64,000 nt of DNA from Pseudomonadota bacterium (GCA_018814305.1 JAHJAA010000022.1:1-64000), one strand, 5' to 3'; counted from the first letter of the stretch, positions 16,727 to 26,342 are shown. The notes: generated by a model not told the origin, from the letters alone. Made by a program: numbers and translations.

Positions 16727-18163
16727 TCATTGCACCACCACTACACCTTGAGGTCTGGCGCCAAGTCCTATCTTGGATATTACTGTATTAGAGGTCAAAT
16801 CAATCACGGTGACCCCCCCCAAGGCTCCACCAGTACTAACATATAATAAGCGCTGCATTTCAGCCACCGCCATCTCGTGGACCGAATCGCCAACTGGGAT
16901 GATCTTACTAATGTAAAGTTGGCCACCATGGAGCATAGAAACTTCTCCTCGCTCTTGATTTGTGACATATAGACTTTGACCCACACTCGCGAAACGATAT
17001 GGGTCAGCTGAAACTGAAATCCGTTGCAACACCTGATGATTACTAAGATCATAAACTGATACGTTGTTAGAAATAGATTCAGCTATATAGAGCAAATTAT
17101 CAAAAACCAATAATCCCTGGGGAGGGCCACCAAGCCTGATCGTATTTTCAATTGCCAGAGATGTTGCGTTAATAAGATATAAATTCTGATCAAGGGTTGA
17201 TGATACGGCTAGCTGATCATATGCGTTCAAAGGGATTAAATAGGTAGGTCGCTGACCAATACGAGCCCTACTTTCCATATTCCCGGAATCAATATTTATC
17301 CGTATAATACTTCCTGAATTATCGATGAGATAAGCTGATTTAAAATCTTCACTCATCGTCATATAAAAAGGCTCTGAGGCAAAAGGGACTCTTATTTCAT
17401 CCAAAACATTTCGAGTCGTTAGATCAATTGTGATAATAAACGCTGGTTTCGATGTCAAAACATATAATTTCTTCGCATCTGAATCCGCGACCAAGGAAGT
17501 CGGCCCACCACTTACAGCAATTGCGCCTGTCACCCAGTTTTTATCGGTTCGGATAATATAGATCGTATCCTGTGCAGGACAAGAAACATAGGCTAGATTT
17601 GCTGTCACCGGTACGCTCTGCTCCATTTTTGCGGTAAAATCAAGATCGGTTAGTCGATTTCCATCAATTGACGTAATCCCATCAAATTCCAGGAAAATGG
17701 TTTTCGTATTCTCTTTTGTGACAACCAAAGGCTCCTTGAAAATAATTTCTTTTAAGGGATTACTCACTTCCATTTTTACAGAACGACCGGCAGGATCCTT
17801 TTTAACAGCACTATTAACCGTAATTCTCATCCGAGAATATGCGCCGGGGGCAATACTCCGTGAAGCGAGGAAAATCTGCCCTTTGGCAAGTTTTTTACTA
17901 TCAAAATAAACAGGAGTAGCAAGCAGGGGGATCCAAATTTCATCAGATAAAATTTCGATGGAGGCAACTTGAAGGATTACGAGGGGAATATCTACTTCCA
18001 CCAGCGACAAAAACATTGAGACCCTGCCCCCATCAGGAAAATCAGGGAGGGACTGGGTATTATGATCGTCAACTGCACGAGGCAATGCAGGCTGACAGGC
18101 TGATAATAATAGACAAAGACAAAAACTAATGACTCCGACCACGGTCAATTTATAAATTTTCAC
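16727..18163 (-). CDS. Lipoprotein with DUF4382-like domain and YVTN-type beta-propeller
   Basis: A protein of about 478 residues from a GTG start with a GGAGG site. The signal IYKLTVVGVISFCLCLLLSAC ends in a lipobox Cys. Residues about 45-190 resemble DUF4382 (MFLSLVEVDIPLVILQVASI, then SIAPGAYSRMRITV). The rest is a propeller of about seven blades with repeated YV/LYV and VYDL strands (YVSCPAQDTIYIIRTDKNW, LYIAESISNNVSVYDLSN, VTVIDLTSNTVISKIGLG). Such propellers bind partners or act as scaffolds; no catalytic residues are evident. It lies between the octaheme gene and the OmcS-like gene on the strand of the latter, about 330 bases past that gene's terminator, so it is probably a separate transcript. 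Confidence 0.75.
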   Translation of the reverse strand: MKIYKLTVVGVISFCLCLLLSACQPALPRAVDDHNTQSLPDFPDGGRVSMFLSLVEVDIPLVILQVASIEILSDEIWIPLLATPVYFDSKKLAKGQIFLASRSIAPGAYSRMRITVNSAVKKDPAGRSVKMEVSNPLKEIIFKEPLVVTKENTKTIFLEFDGITSIDGNRLTDLDFTAKMEQSVPVTANLAYVSCPAQDTIYIIRTDKNWVTGAIAVSGGPTSLVADSDAKKLYVLTSKPAFIITIDLTTRNVLDEIRVPFASEPFYMTMSEDFKSAYLIDNSGSIIRINIDSGNMESRARIGQRPTYLIPLNAYDQLAVSSTLDQNLYLINATSLAIENTIRLGGPPQGLLVFDNLLYIAESISNNVSVYDLSNHQVLQRISVSADPYRFASVGQSLYVTNQERGEVSMLHGGQLYISKIIPVGDSVHEMAVAEMQRLLYVSTGGALGGVTVIDLTSNTVISKIGLGARPQGVVVVQ

Positions 18164-18499
18164 AATTATCTTTCCTCCAAGACTCTTCAAGCCTTTCTCC
18201 CAAGTTAATATTCAGCCATAACTCTTTGCACAAACAGCTTCCATTAAAATAATAAATATATTTCGCCGATAAATACCAAAGTAACATATCAAGACCAACC
18301 AAATTAAAGAGTTTCACTCTATAGCAAGAGACAACAGCTCAAGAAAATACGGTAGGTTTGTCTCTGTTTTACTCTTACTCAAACAAACAGGACATACCTT
18401 TTAAAAACACCGACTCTTTCAGTCTCAGCAACTAAGGACCTACTATAATTTGATTATTATTAAGATTACCTTGAAACAGACACTAAGAGCAAATCAATC
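18164..18499. other. Gene-free interval
   Basis: A+T-rich upstream region of the propeller lipoprotein. No gene or RNA is recognised; the terminator of the OmcS-like gene borders it. Confidence 0.4.
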
Positions 18500-18542
18500 A
18501 AAAAAAAACCCTAGAAAAAACCATCAGGTAATTTTCCTAGGG
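18500..18542 (-). terminator. Terminator of the first OmcS-like gene
   Basis: CCCTAGAAAA pairs with TTTTCCTAGGG (one bulge), with an inner ACC/GGT pairing. On the minus strand it is followed by nine T. It lies about 60 bases past the stop. Confidence 0.8.
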
Positions 18543-18600
18543 AAAATAAGGGGAAAATGGACAAGATTTGCTGATAGCCACTCTTGCTCTCGGATAAATA

Positions 18601-19707
18601 TCAATTCTTCAAGGTATGACAATCCCCGCAACCATTATAACCAGCACCAGGCCATGCTTTGTAATTCCAACGCATACTATAATCAAAGGGACTACCGTGG
18701 GCACGATGACAGGAGACACAGGTGATTATTGCATCACCAGCCACTTGATAAACGGTCTGCACAACACCCGTAGCCAAGTTTGAGCTGGCAAGAGGAGTAG
18801 CTATATTATAATCGTTCACTCCTGTACCACCATAATCAGCAAATTCGCTGCCAGGGAGAGCCGCGGCAGCCGCCATGCTATAATCAACAGGGTGACGAAT
18901 CCAAGGGGAACTAAATCCTGCAGCACCGGCAATACCGGCAATATTTACATCAGCACTCCCATTATCATTATGAAAATCGCCATGACACCGGGCACAAAAA
19001 TGACTCATTGAAGTTGTATCAGGATCATTATCGGCGTTTCTTGCCACACCCTTGTACTGATTATGGTTAGAAGGAGATGCGGTAAGCTCTCGATCAGGAT
19101 CCTCAATACCGGCTATTCCCTCCAGAAATCGATACGCGTTTATAACTTGAATAGGAGAACCATCGGTGGGAACCGGCACATCTGAATGATGGGTTTGAGA
19201 CATTGATATGGTCTCATTAAGTATTGAAGAGTCACCATGACAACCGTTCTGCCCCGCACAGGTTAAAGGTCGAGAACCATCAAAATATTCAGTACCACCA
19301 GGAGCAGTCCTTCCTGCTTGTGAGGCAATACCGTTCACGTTATGTCCCATCAAATCTTTGCTCTCAACAGATACCCAATAAAAATTACCACCGGCCAGAA
19401 ATTCATTCGAAGGAGACTCTGTACCGATATCATTATAAACAGGGGCTGGTGCTGTCGTTTTCAAGACAAATGGAACACTCCCAGATGAGTTGTTTTGAGA
19501 ATCACTATGGCAACCATAACAACTATCCTTTAACAAACCACCCTGTGCAAACCCGGTAGCAGTAGCCATTGGATCACCTTTTTGGGAATTATGCATGGTG
19601 TGACAGTTGACGCAAAGCTGCTGAATGGCAGCCGATCGGGCAAACGCAAAATTTGTCGTAAATGCCGCAACAACAACTAAAGAAATGATTACGGATCGGT
19701 ACCACAT
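18601..19707 (-). CDS. OmcS-like hexaheme cytochrome A (candidate filament subunit)
   Basis: A 368-residue exported cytochrome with a signal peptide ending near NFAFARS and a GGGGGAG ribosome site. Heme motifs in order are CVNCHTMHNS, CYGCH, an unusual CAGQNGCH (five spacer residues), CARCHGDFHN, CVSCHRAHGS and a C-terminal CGDCH. A conserved RHP lies between the fourth and fifth. This order, with TMH, DFH, RHP and RAH supplying extra His ligands, matches what I recall of Geobacter sulfurreducens OmcS (CEGCHTMHNS, CANCHTDIHN, RHP, CLSCHRAHAS). OmcS is a hexaheme protein that polymerises into conductive filaments. Length is close to OmcS (about 430). A beta-propeller gene ends 10 bases upstream and is probably co-transcribed. 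Filament formation itself is inference. Confidence 0.85.
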   Translation of the reverse strand: MWYRSVIISLVVVAAFTTNFAFARSAAIQQLCVNCHTMHNSQKGDPMATATGFAQGGLLKDSCYGCHSDSQNNSSGSVPFVLKTTAPAPVYNDIGTESPSNEFLAGGNFYWVSVESKDLMGHNVNGIASQAGRTAPGGTEYFDGSRPLTCAGQNGCHGDSSILNETISMSQTHHSDVPVPTDGSPIQVINAYRFLEGIAGIEDPDRELTASPSNHNQYKGVARNADNDPDTTSMSHFCARCHGDFHNDNGSADVNIAGIAGAAGFSSPWIRHPVDYSMAAAAALPGSEFADYGGTGVNDYNIATPLASSNLATGVVQTVYQVAGDAIITCVSCHRAHGSPFDYSMRWNYKAWPGAGYNGCGDCHTLKN

Positions 19708-19717
19708 AATACTCCCC

Positions 19718-20605
19718 CTACCGGCTAAAAACCTCTACCCGACCGTTACCAGAATCCACCACACACAACCGTCCCCAGGGATCTAACAGGAGGTCCTTAG
19801 GATAATACAATCTGCCCAAGTTATGTCCCTTCGCTAAAAAATCATACTTTAAAACGCCTGATTGGTCGAAAACTGAAATATTGGCTTGGTGACTATCCAA
19901 AATATAAATCAGTCCTGATTTGTCTATTTCCAAGGCAACCGGAAAACTCAGTGGACCTTTTAATAAAATGGTTCTCTCAAGCTCCCGATTTTGATTAAAA
20001 CGGAGAACTTTTTTCCCAGGTTTGTCCAACGCCCAGATTGAATGATCCTTGATTACAAAATCAACAAAACCATTCTGACACTCTTTGCATTGAAAACTAC
20101 CGGAAAATTTTAAAGAGTGATCATACTCGAGAATATCTCCAGACACTTTATCGAGGATATAAAAATTATTACCATTCAGGGCTATTCTATCCGGAAATAT
20201 TTTTTTTCCATCTCGCTCCAAAGAATTGGTAACTATTTCCTTAGCCTTTAAATCAATTTTAGAAAATGAGTTCCTCCCCCGTTCAACAATCCAAAATATC
20301 CCCTCATCATCACGAACAAGATCATAAGGGACTAATAACTTATTGTATGGGTTAAAGGTGTTCAGGTATGTGCCATTTTTCTCAAATGAATGCAAACTGC
20401 TTCTAATTGGATCCGTCACATAATATCGTTCTTTTTCTTCATCAACATAAACAGCCGTCGGCATCATCATCTGATCCCCGACTTTTACCATTTTAAGGCT
20501 GAATAACCAAGTCCAAGGACTACCACCGGCATTGGCGATTGAACCGATTCCAAGTACATAAAAAAACAAAATCAAACATACTTTAAATTTATTTTTGGGA
20601 GTCAT
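19718..20605 (-). CDS. NHL-type beta-propeller protein upstream of OmcS-like A
   Basis: An exported protein of about 295 residues (TPKNKFKVCLILFFYVLGIG, signal ending near ANA). It has six NHL-like blades: MPTAVYVDEEKERYYVTDP, VPYDLVRDDEGIFWIVERG, FPDRIALNGNNFYILDK, DFVIKDHSIWALDKPGKKV, FPVALEIDKSGLIYILDSH and YPKDLLLDPWGRLCVVDSGN. There is a non-heme CKEC pair in blade four. NHL propellers are binding scaffolds. Its 10-base spacing to the hexaheme gene, and the matching arrangement at the second OmcS-like locus, suggest a role in folding, export or capping of that cytochrome. I preferred the internal ATG at 20605, because the 13 residues before it do not look like a signal. Confidence 0.8.
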   Translation of the reverse strand: MTPKNKFKVCLILFFYVLGIGSIANAGGSPWTWLFSLKMVKVGDQMMMPTAVYVDEEKERYYVTDPIRSSLHSFEKNGTYLNTFNPYNKLLVPYDLVRDDEGIFWIVERGRNSFSKIDLKAKEIVTNSLERDGKKIFPDRIALNGNNFYILDKVSGDILEYDHSLKFSGSFQCKECQNGFVDFVIKDHSIWALDKPGKKVLRFNQNRELERTILLKGPLSFPVALEIDKSGLIYILDSHQANISVFDQSGVLKYDFLAKGHNLGRLYYPKDLLLDPWGRLCVVDSGNGRVEVFSR

Positions 20606-20709
20606 AACCGTTCCCCAACATGATTTTATATCAAATGAATTCATGAAAATCCGAGCCGATGACGATATTCAAAACAGTCTATAACAAAATATTCTGTAAT
20701 CATTATTAG

Positions 20710-21882
20710 TTAGTATCCCATGTGACATTGGACACATAAATCCTTTTCACCACTCAACTTGAGATTGTATTTATAATCGGTTCCGTGGGGATAATGACAT
20801 GTCACACAACTCATCTGCAATCCGTTCCGAGGATCATAAATGCCCTCACCCACGGGGTGCGTAAAATCACCCTGGGTTTTATGACAAATGCTGCAGACTT
20901 GAATACCATCGCCTTTCAGCATTGCCATCTGACTCGACCCATGAACAGCATGGCAATCACCACAAGATTCTGTGGCCGGATGACTGTATAATTTGTCGAC
21001 ATACCCGGCAAAGGTATCATTGTGACAACTACGGCAGACCTGAGCCTGTTTGTTCCTGAAAAACTTAGGATCATCCGAGGCATGGGGGGAATGACAAACT
21101 ACGCAACTATTTATCACATTGCCAATCATATGATTCAAAGAACCATATAGCTCGGTCCTGACCTCATCATGACATTCGAAACATTTTTCCGTGCCAACTT
21201 CGGTATCACCATCATGGCAATTACTGCAATCCTCCTCATAGGGAGCATGAAGGAAATCACGGATCATTCCCTGCTTATTGCTACCGTGAGGGCTATGACA
21301 TGTAAGACAAGCCCTTAATTTCTTACCGGGATACCCCTTATGACTTCTGGATAGATCTTCAGCATGACATTTTTCACAAAGTTTTTCCGGAACCACAACT
21401 AAAAGTTGATATTGATCAGACTGATGTGGTTGATGACAAGCATTACAATGTCCTTTTGAGTATGGTTCATGTGGATATTCATATTTCTTTACAAGATCAA
21501 CATGACAATTGTAGCAACTCTCACCCTGATGTTTTTCACTGAGCAATCCCTTGGCAGAAGAAGCGTGGGGAGCATGACAGGCAAGACAGTTTCCTTCTCG
21601 AACCGGCTTATGTATCTTGGTTTGATCCTCTTGAGAAATCACCTTGTCATGACACATATTGCACAATTCGCTGGTTTGTTTCTGGAGTAAACCTTCAAAA
21701 CGAGCCACATGAGGATTATGACAGGATATACATTGGCCCTTCGCGACGGGGACATGAACTACTTTTCCCTGGAAAGCCGATTTTTCATGACATTGAAAAC
21801 AATCAACAACAGCCTTGGCATAAACGACCGAACTACTTACAAGAAAAAGAGAGATATAACAAATCAATCGGATCATCTTCAT
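20710..21882 (-). CDS. Hexadecaheme c-type cytochrome (16 CXXCH)
   Basis: A 390-residue exported multiheme protein (signal SLFLVSSSVVYAK) with sixteen CXXCH motifs, from CFQCH to the C-terminal CVQCHMGY. They come in pairs of the doubled-CXXCH type: one motif followed by PH or PHGS (CISCHNPHV, CLACHAPHAS, CNACHQPHQS, CLTCHSPHGS, CVVCHSPHAS, CGDCHAVHGS, CVTCHYPHGT) alternating with a plain motif. There is about one heme per 24 residues, so the chain is mostly a heme wire. Its ATG overlaps the stop of the 26-heme lipoprotein gene (ATGA), indicating translational coupling. It is predicted periplasmic, passing electrons to or from the outer-membrane components; the redox partner is unknown. Confidence 0.92.
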   Translation of the reverse strand: MKMIRLICYISLFLVSSSVVYAKAVVDCFQCHEKSAFQGKVVHVPVAKGQCISCHNPHVARFEGLLQKQTSELCNMCHDKVISQEDQTKIHKPVREGNCLACHAPHASSAKGLLSEKHQGESCYNCHVDLVKKYEYPHEPYSKGHCNACHQPHQSDQYQLLVVVPEKLCEKCHAEDLSRSHKGYPGKKLRACLTCHSPHGSNKQGMIRDFLHAPYEEDCSNCHDGDTEVGTEKCFECHDEVRTELYGSLNHMIGNVINSCVVCHSPHASDDPKFFRNKQAQVCRSCHNDTFAGYVDKLYSHPATESCGDCHAVHGSSQMAMLKGDGIQVCSICHKTQGDFTHPVGEGIYDPRNGLQMSCVTCHYPHGTDYKYNLKLSGEKDLCVQCHMGY

Positions 21883-23837
21883 TTTGCTCCCTCCCCGGTT
21901 TTATGACAGGGAGTACACTTCCCTTGCTTAAAAGGTTGGTGGGCAACCGGATACAACAATCCGTTGCTGATACCTCCATGGGGATCATGGCATTTCACAC
22001 AAGATTCTCCCGTTGGCGTAATAGAACCATGACTCAGCAAAAAACGCTCATCCTGAGTATGACACTCAGCGCAAATGGTACCTGGTTTATTTATAAGCAT
22101 CCCTTCAAAATTAGCTCCATGGGCGCCATGACAAATCAAGCAATCTTCTTGGGCTGGTGGATGCGGGACTCCGTCTTCCCAATCCTGGGCTATAACAGAA
22201 TGGCACGTCAAACAGAGAATCGGACCTTTTTTGATTAAAATTCCAGAGTAATCAGATCCATGCGATCTATGACAAGCATTACAATTAAATTTTTCAACCG
22301 GGGCATGTTGAATCTTATTCTTTTGAATCTCAACTTCCGTAGCCTTGTGGCAACCGAAACAAAGATTGCTGGGAGTATCTTTCAAAACATTTTGATTCTC
22401 ACTGGCATGGGTAGCATGACACAACACACATTTTCCTTTACCAAAAGGAGAATGTTCACCCTGACGAGGCCCAAGATTCATTATTTTGTTATGGCATACA
22501 GCACAGAGCTGACCTTGCTGTGTTCCTGCAATTAATAATCCCTTTTCTTCAGCCTGATGCGGACGATGACAACTACTGCATTTCCCCTCATTGAAAGGTC
22601 TGTGGACGCTGAATAAACCTTTTTCTTTAACAACTTCAATATGACAAGAACTACACACCTTATCCTCTTGCCCTTTGAGTAAAAGTTTCTCAGATGAGGC
22701 ATGCGAGGTATGGCATGCCAAGCAATTGCCTTCTTTGGCCGGAAGATGTTGATTCTTATCCCCACCACCGTAACTACCTTGTTCATGACATTCAAAACAC
22801 AAGATTTTAACATCCCGCTTCAGCAAAGCAGAACCAGATGATGTATGCCCTTGATGACAGTAAAGGCATTGCCCCTCAGAAACAGGTTTATGCCGGCTCT
22901 GTTCATTGTCCTGAGGTTTGGCAATCCCCTCATGACAAGCGGCGCAAACCTTTCCAGGAGATTCTTTCATCATCCCTACAAAATTACTGGCATGAACGGC
23001 ATGACAACTATCACATTGGTTCCCAGCAAAGGGATCATGTGTTTTTTTCCCAGCATTTTCTACCGGCGTAGCATGACACTTCACACATAAGCTATTGACC
23101 GGCCCAATAAGAGCTAAAGATCCATCATCTTTTTGTGTGTGGCACCCTGAACACTCACCACTCTGAATTGGTTTGTGAACAATTGTCTTCAGAACCCCTT
23201 TCGTCTCGCCGCTATGAGGATCATGACATGAAAGGCAATGTCCGGTGACGACAATGTCAAAGTGTGCGGTTTTTAAAGTCGCACCATCGACAGCATGGCA
23301 GGAAGAACAAAGTGCATCACCATCCGCGACAAGGCGACCGGAATAGTCTGAAGCATGGGGGTCATGACACTGGAAACAACCATTACGAAGTGGGGCATGA
23401 ATATTGGATCGTTTGAAGGGGGTTTCGTCATGACAGGTAAAACAAAGTGCAACACCATTGGCTTTTAACAATTTTCCATTAGGTCCATTATGTACTTCAT
23501 GACATGTTAAACATTTCCCTTTGCTCACAGGAGCATGAACGATAAGTTTGTTTAAAGAAACCAACTTATCCCTATGGCAGGAAAAACAAAGTTGAGGAGG
23601 ATCTTGTCGCAAAAACAACCCACCGATCATTCCATGTGGCTGATGGCAAGCCTTGCAATTTCCTTCAGCAACAGGGGCATGGACAACACCCTGACTATAA
23701 ATACCCCCTAATTCAGGATGACAATCCAAACAGCTCTTCCTTATTCGTTGAGAACCTGTATCCGAAGTTGAAGCGCATGCTGTCAGCAAAACCCCGGCAC
23801 CCATTGCAACGATTATAAACTTAAATAATTTATTCAT
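21879..23837 (-). CDS. 26-heme c-type cytochrome lipoprotein
   Basis: A 652-residue protein with a lipoprotein signal (KLFKFIIVAMGAGVLLTAC) and 26 CXXCH motifs, counted one by one from CLDCH to CTPCH. The repeating unit is about 50 residues: an HAPV-x-EG-x-C-x-x-CH-x-PH half and a CFSCH-type half, as in doubled-CXXCH (PF09699-like) proteins. Paired His in PH, VH and AH supply distal ligands. The lipid anchor suggests the outer membrane, on either face. Such a length could span many tens of angstroms. It is followed by the 16-heme gene with a four-base overlap and preceded by the foldase gene at 20 bases, so all three are in one operon. Orientation in the membrane is unknown. Confidence 0.93.
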   Translation of the reverse strand: MNKLFKFIIVAMGAGVLLTACASTSDTGSQRIRKSCLDCHPELGGIYSQGVVHAPVAEGNCKACHQPHGMIGGLFLRQDPPQLCFSCHRDKLVSLNKLIVHAPVSKGKCLTCHEVHNGPNGKLLKANGVALCFTCHDETPFKRSNIHAPLRNGCFQCHDPHASDYSGRLVADGDALCSSCHAVDGATLKTAHFDIVVTGHCLSCHDPHSGETKGVLKTIVHKPIQSGECSGCHTQKDDGSLALIGPVNSLCVKCHATPVENAGKKTHDPFAGNQCDSCHAVHASNFVGMMKESPGKVCAACHEGIAKPQDNEQSRHKPVSEGQCLYCHQGHTSSGSALLKRDVKILCFECHEQGSYGGGDKNQHLPAKEGNCLACHTSHASSEKLLLKGQEDKVCSSCHIEVVKEKGLFSVHRPFNEGKCSSCHRPHQAEEKGLLIAGTQQGQLCAVCHNKIMNLGPRQGEHSPFGKGKCVLCHATHASENQNVLKDTPSNLCFGCHKATEVEIQKNKIQHAPVEKFNCNACHRSHGSDYSGILIKKGPILCLTCHSVIAQDWEDGVPHPPAQEDCLICHGAHGANFEGMLINKPGTICAECHTQDERFLLSHGSITPTGESCVKCHDPHGGISNGLLYPVAHQPFKQGKCTPCHKTGEGAK

Positions 23838-23857
23838 GGCTAATCAGCTAATTATGA

Positions 23858-25486
23858 TTATGATTCTTTTAATTTGAGCCACATCTTCTCATTGACATGG
23901 ATCTGAGAACGAGAGCGTAATTCATCCAAATAATTTTGTTTTTGTTGCTCAAACATCTCATCTTTCAGGGTAGTTAATATCGTTGAACGGACCTTATCTA
24001 ACGAATCAACTTCTGAAGGAATCTCTTCTAACAATTTCACTATAGCACTCCCCCCCTCATAAGTGAAAGGATTACTAAATTCCCCTCGGGTCAGCTTATT
24101 TAAAACATTAAGTACCTCCGAAGAAATTTCCGTTTTTGCCTTGCTTAAGATATCGAATTCTTTATCATATTTTTTAACTGTTTCGTCAAAATCACTACCT
24201 AGCAGGAGTCCCGACCACATCTTTTGAATCAATTCCGGCTCATCCGCGATAAGAATATATCGCAACCTCTCCGGCTTACTGTAATCAGCCTTGTGTTCTT
24301 GGTAATAAGACTGAATTTCATTTTCATCGATTTTTATCTTATTTTTTATTCCCACCTCAACGGCCAAACGAAGCCGGTTGTCTTGGTAAAATGACCAGAT
24401 TCCTTTTAAAGGCTCTTCATTTTCATAATGTCGATCAATCGCGGCCTTATCAATGAGTGTTTGAGAAAGTATATTACCTCTAATTATCCCCTTAATATCT
24501 AAAGGGCTTAAAGAACCACCCCGGACTTTACTTTCCCGTTTAATATTTGAAATAAAATCTCGAACGGTAACATTCTGATGCACCATAGTTATGACAATTT
24601 TATCCAAATAATCATCACTATATTCCTTTTCAGAGTCAATTTCTTCATACAACTCCTCATCAATAACGACTTTGTAAATCTCTGAAAGTCGTTGCAACAG
24701 GTCCCTTGTCAATTGATCACGACGTTGTTTATAAATATTATTGAGTATCAATTCCTTTTTTTGTTCAAATTGCTCAAGGGGAGGCGTAGTAATCTCATTC
24801 AATCGGATCAGAATTTTGTGCCCATTTTCAACAACAGCAAAAGGCTTTGATATTTCTCCTACAGCCAGATTCCTTACCGTATCCTCCCATGTCGGGCGAT
24901 TTTTTCGGATAATTTCCGGGGTAACTTGTACTTCATCATAGGCAATAGGCCCCCCTTGCTCCGGAAGTATTCCCTGATAATCAGCAAAAATCAAACGACC
25001 GGCTGGGCCAATGCTTTTCAGGGAAAGATCGGCGTAGGCAGCTTCAGCCTTTTCTGAATTTTCAAAAGTAAGAATTTGCAAAAACCATATTGGCGAATAG
25101 TTCTGATCAAAATTCGCCTTAAGGTCTTCATCTGAAATATCTATTTTCGAATCAATCTCTTCACGTTTCAACGCCATCAATGAACGAACTTTTAAAAAAA
25201 CTTGTAACTTTCGGAGGTATTGCGGCTGTTTGTCATACTCCATGGCACGTCCCTGCTGTACCATTAGTTGGAAATTGAGGTAATCCTCAAGGGACTCAGG
25301 AAAAGGTGCATCTTTCCCATTATTCCAATAAGTCCACCAACTTTTAAAATCATCAGTTGTATAATCCTGACTGTTTATCGTAATCAAGGGCCCGGACGAC
25401 CACCAGGCAGCATTGGCAAAATCAGGCAGCCAGACTGTCGCCAGACAAGTTAATATAATAAATAGACTACATGCTACTCTTCGCAT
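23858..25486 (-). CDS. Parvulin/SurA-type periplasmic peptidyl-prolyl isomerase
   Basis: An exported protein of about 542 residues (signal RRVACSLFIILTCLATVWLP...ANA). It resembles SurA/PpiC-type foldases: an N-terminal SurA_N-like helical part (ITINSQDYTTDDFKSWWTYW), then parvulin-like stretches about 125-250 (SPIWFLQILTFENSEKAEAA, GGPIAYDEVQVTPEIIR, VGEISKPFAVVENGHKILIR). A second helical plus parvulin-like copy follows at about 340-530 (KADYSKPERLRYILIADEPE, LTRGEFSNPFTYEGGSAIVK). Active-site residues cannot be judged by eye. It lies between cytochrome and CsgG-like genes in a probable operon, and likely folds the large cytochromes or the barrel. I chose the second Met; the gene overlaps the upstream lipoprotein gene by 13 bases. 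Confidence 0.8.
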   Translation of the reverse strand: MRRVACSLFIILTCLATVWLPDFANAAWWSSGPLITINSQDYTTDDFKSWWTYWNNGKDAPFPESLEDYLNFQLMVQQGRAMEYDKQPQYLRKLQVFLKVRSLMALKREEIDSKIDISDEDLKANFDQNYSPIWFLQILTFENSEKAEAAYADLSLKSIGPAGRLIFADYQGILPEQGGPIAYDEVQVTPEIIRKNRPTWEDTVRNLAVGEISKPFAVVENGHKILIRLNEITTPPLEQFEQKKELILNNIYKQRRDQLTRDLLQRLSEIYKVVIDEELYEEIDSEKEYSDDYLDKIVITMVHQNVTVRDFISNIKRESKVRGGSLSPLDIKGIIRGNILSQTLIDKAAIDRHYENEEPLKGIWSFYQDNRLRLAVEVGIKNKIKIDENEIQSYYQEHKADYSKPERLRYILIADEPELIQKMWSGLLLGSDFDETVKKYDKEFDILSKAKTEISSEVLNVLNKLTRGEFSNPFTYEGGSAIVKLLEEIPSEVDSLDKVRSTILTTLKDEMFEQQKQNYLDELRSRSQIHVNEKMWLKLKES

Positions 25487-26079
25487 CTGATGAGCCCCTC
25501 CGTATACCACGTATCCAATATTTCATCTGAAATTCGTTTTGAGAGTTCAGTTACGGAACTCACCATACCAAGATGCATTACAGACCTATACTGTCCTCCT
25601 TCACGACGATGATAGGTCGACCAAATCGTCCGTCCGGAATCAGCCTCCAGAATCCTGATGATGACAGCCATAGACGGATCTAGGCTCTTACCCCTGTCAT
25701 CTTTTTCACGAAGCTCCATAATCGTTCCGTAAACAACAATCTGCACTCCAAGGCGATCAGCCAATGCGCGAATCTGCTCAATTGTTGGCATTTGACCAGG
25801 AATGACCTGCATCTGCTGTAATACTTTTCTGGTGTCACCCTCGTGAGCAACCAGATTCGTCCCTGCAACAATCAAGGCATTGGCAAATATTCGTGAAAAA
25901 AAGATTCCAGCGCCGGGATAATTTGTTTGATTGTCAAAAGGCAGAACCGCAACCCGACATATTTTCCCCTCATATGGAATTGGTGCCAACTTGACTAATA
26001 TTGGAGGTTCCTTAACAGAACAAGCGCCCTGGGCGAAAGCCAAAAAGACAAGCGCAAAAAACAAGGTTATTTTTTTCAT
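25474..26079 (-). CDS. Small CsgG/LpoB-like lipoprotein
   Basis: A protein of about 201 residues with a lipoprotein signal (KKITLFFALVFLAFAQGAC). The mature part starts with CRVAVLPFDNQTNYPGAGIF and continues with LADRLGVQIVVYGTIMELRE, IIRILEADSGRTIW and a C-terminal helix. This VAVLPF-N-T plus GxxVxGT arrangement is the hallmark fold of periplasmic CsgG/LpoB/GNA1162-type proteins. It is shorter than CsgG (about 260 mature residues) and lacks an obvious barrel-forming part. Its start could be a GTG at 26091. It overlaps the foldase gene. It is one of three such proteins in the island. Confidence 0.75.
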   Translation of the reverse strand: MKKITLFFALVFLAFAQGACSVKEPPILVKLAPIPYEGKICRVAVLPFDNQTNYPGAGIFFSRIFANALIVAGTNLVAHEGDTRKVLQQMQVIPGQMPTIEQIRALADRLGVQIVVYGTIMELREKDDRGKSLDPSMAVIIRILEADSGRTIWSTYHRREGGQYRSVMHLGMVSSVTELSKRISDEILDTWYTEGLIRCEE

Positions 26080-26342
26080 GAACCCGACCACCCAGCAAAC
26101 GAACCATCAATGGAGTATGAATAGAGCCTGAAAAACAACGTTGACAGCGGATCTTTTATCCAACATAACTTGGTCAGCCACAAACCATGAAAAGGTATAT
26201 CAGTGACAAGTGACACATTGATTACGTTCGCACGGAATAACCGAACCAATACGTTCTTGTGTCTGAAAATGGATACCACCTAAATTAATTAGAAACTATC
26301 CAGTAGCTATTTCTTCCCGGTAATAAGAGAGAAACAAGCTGA

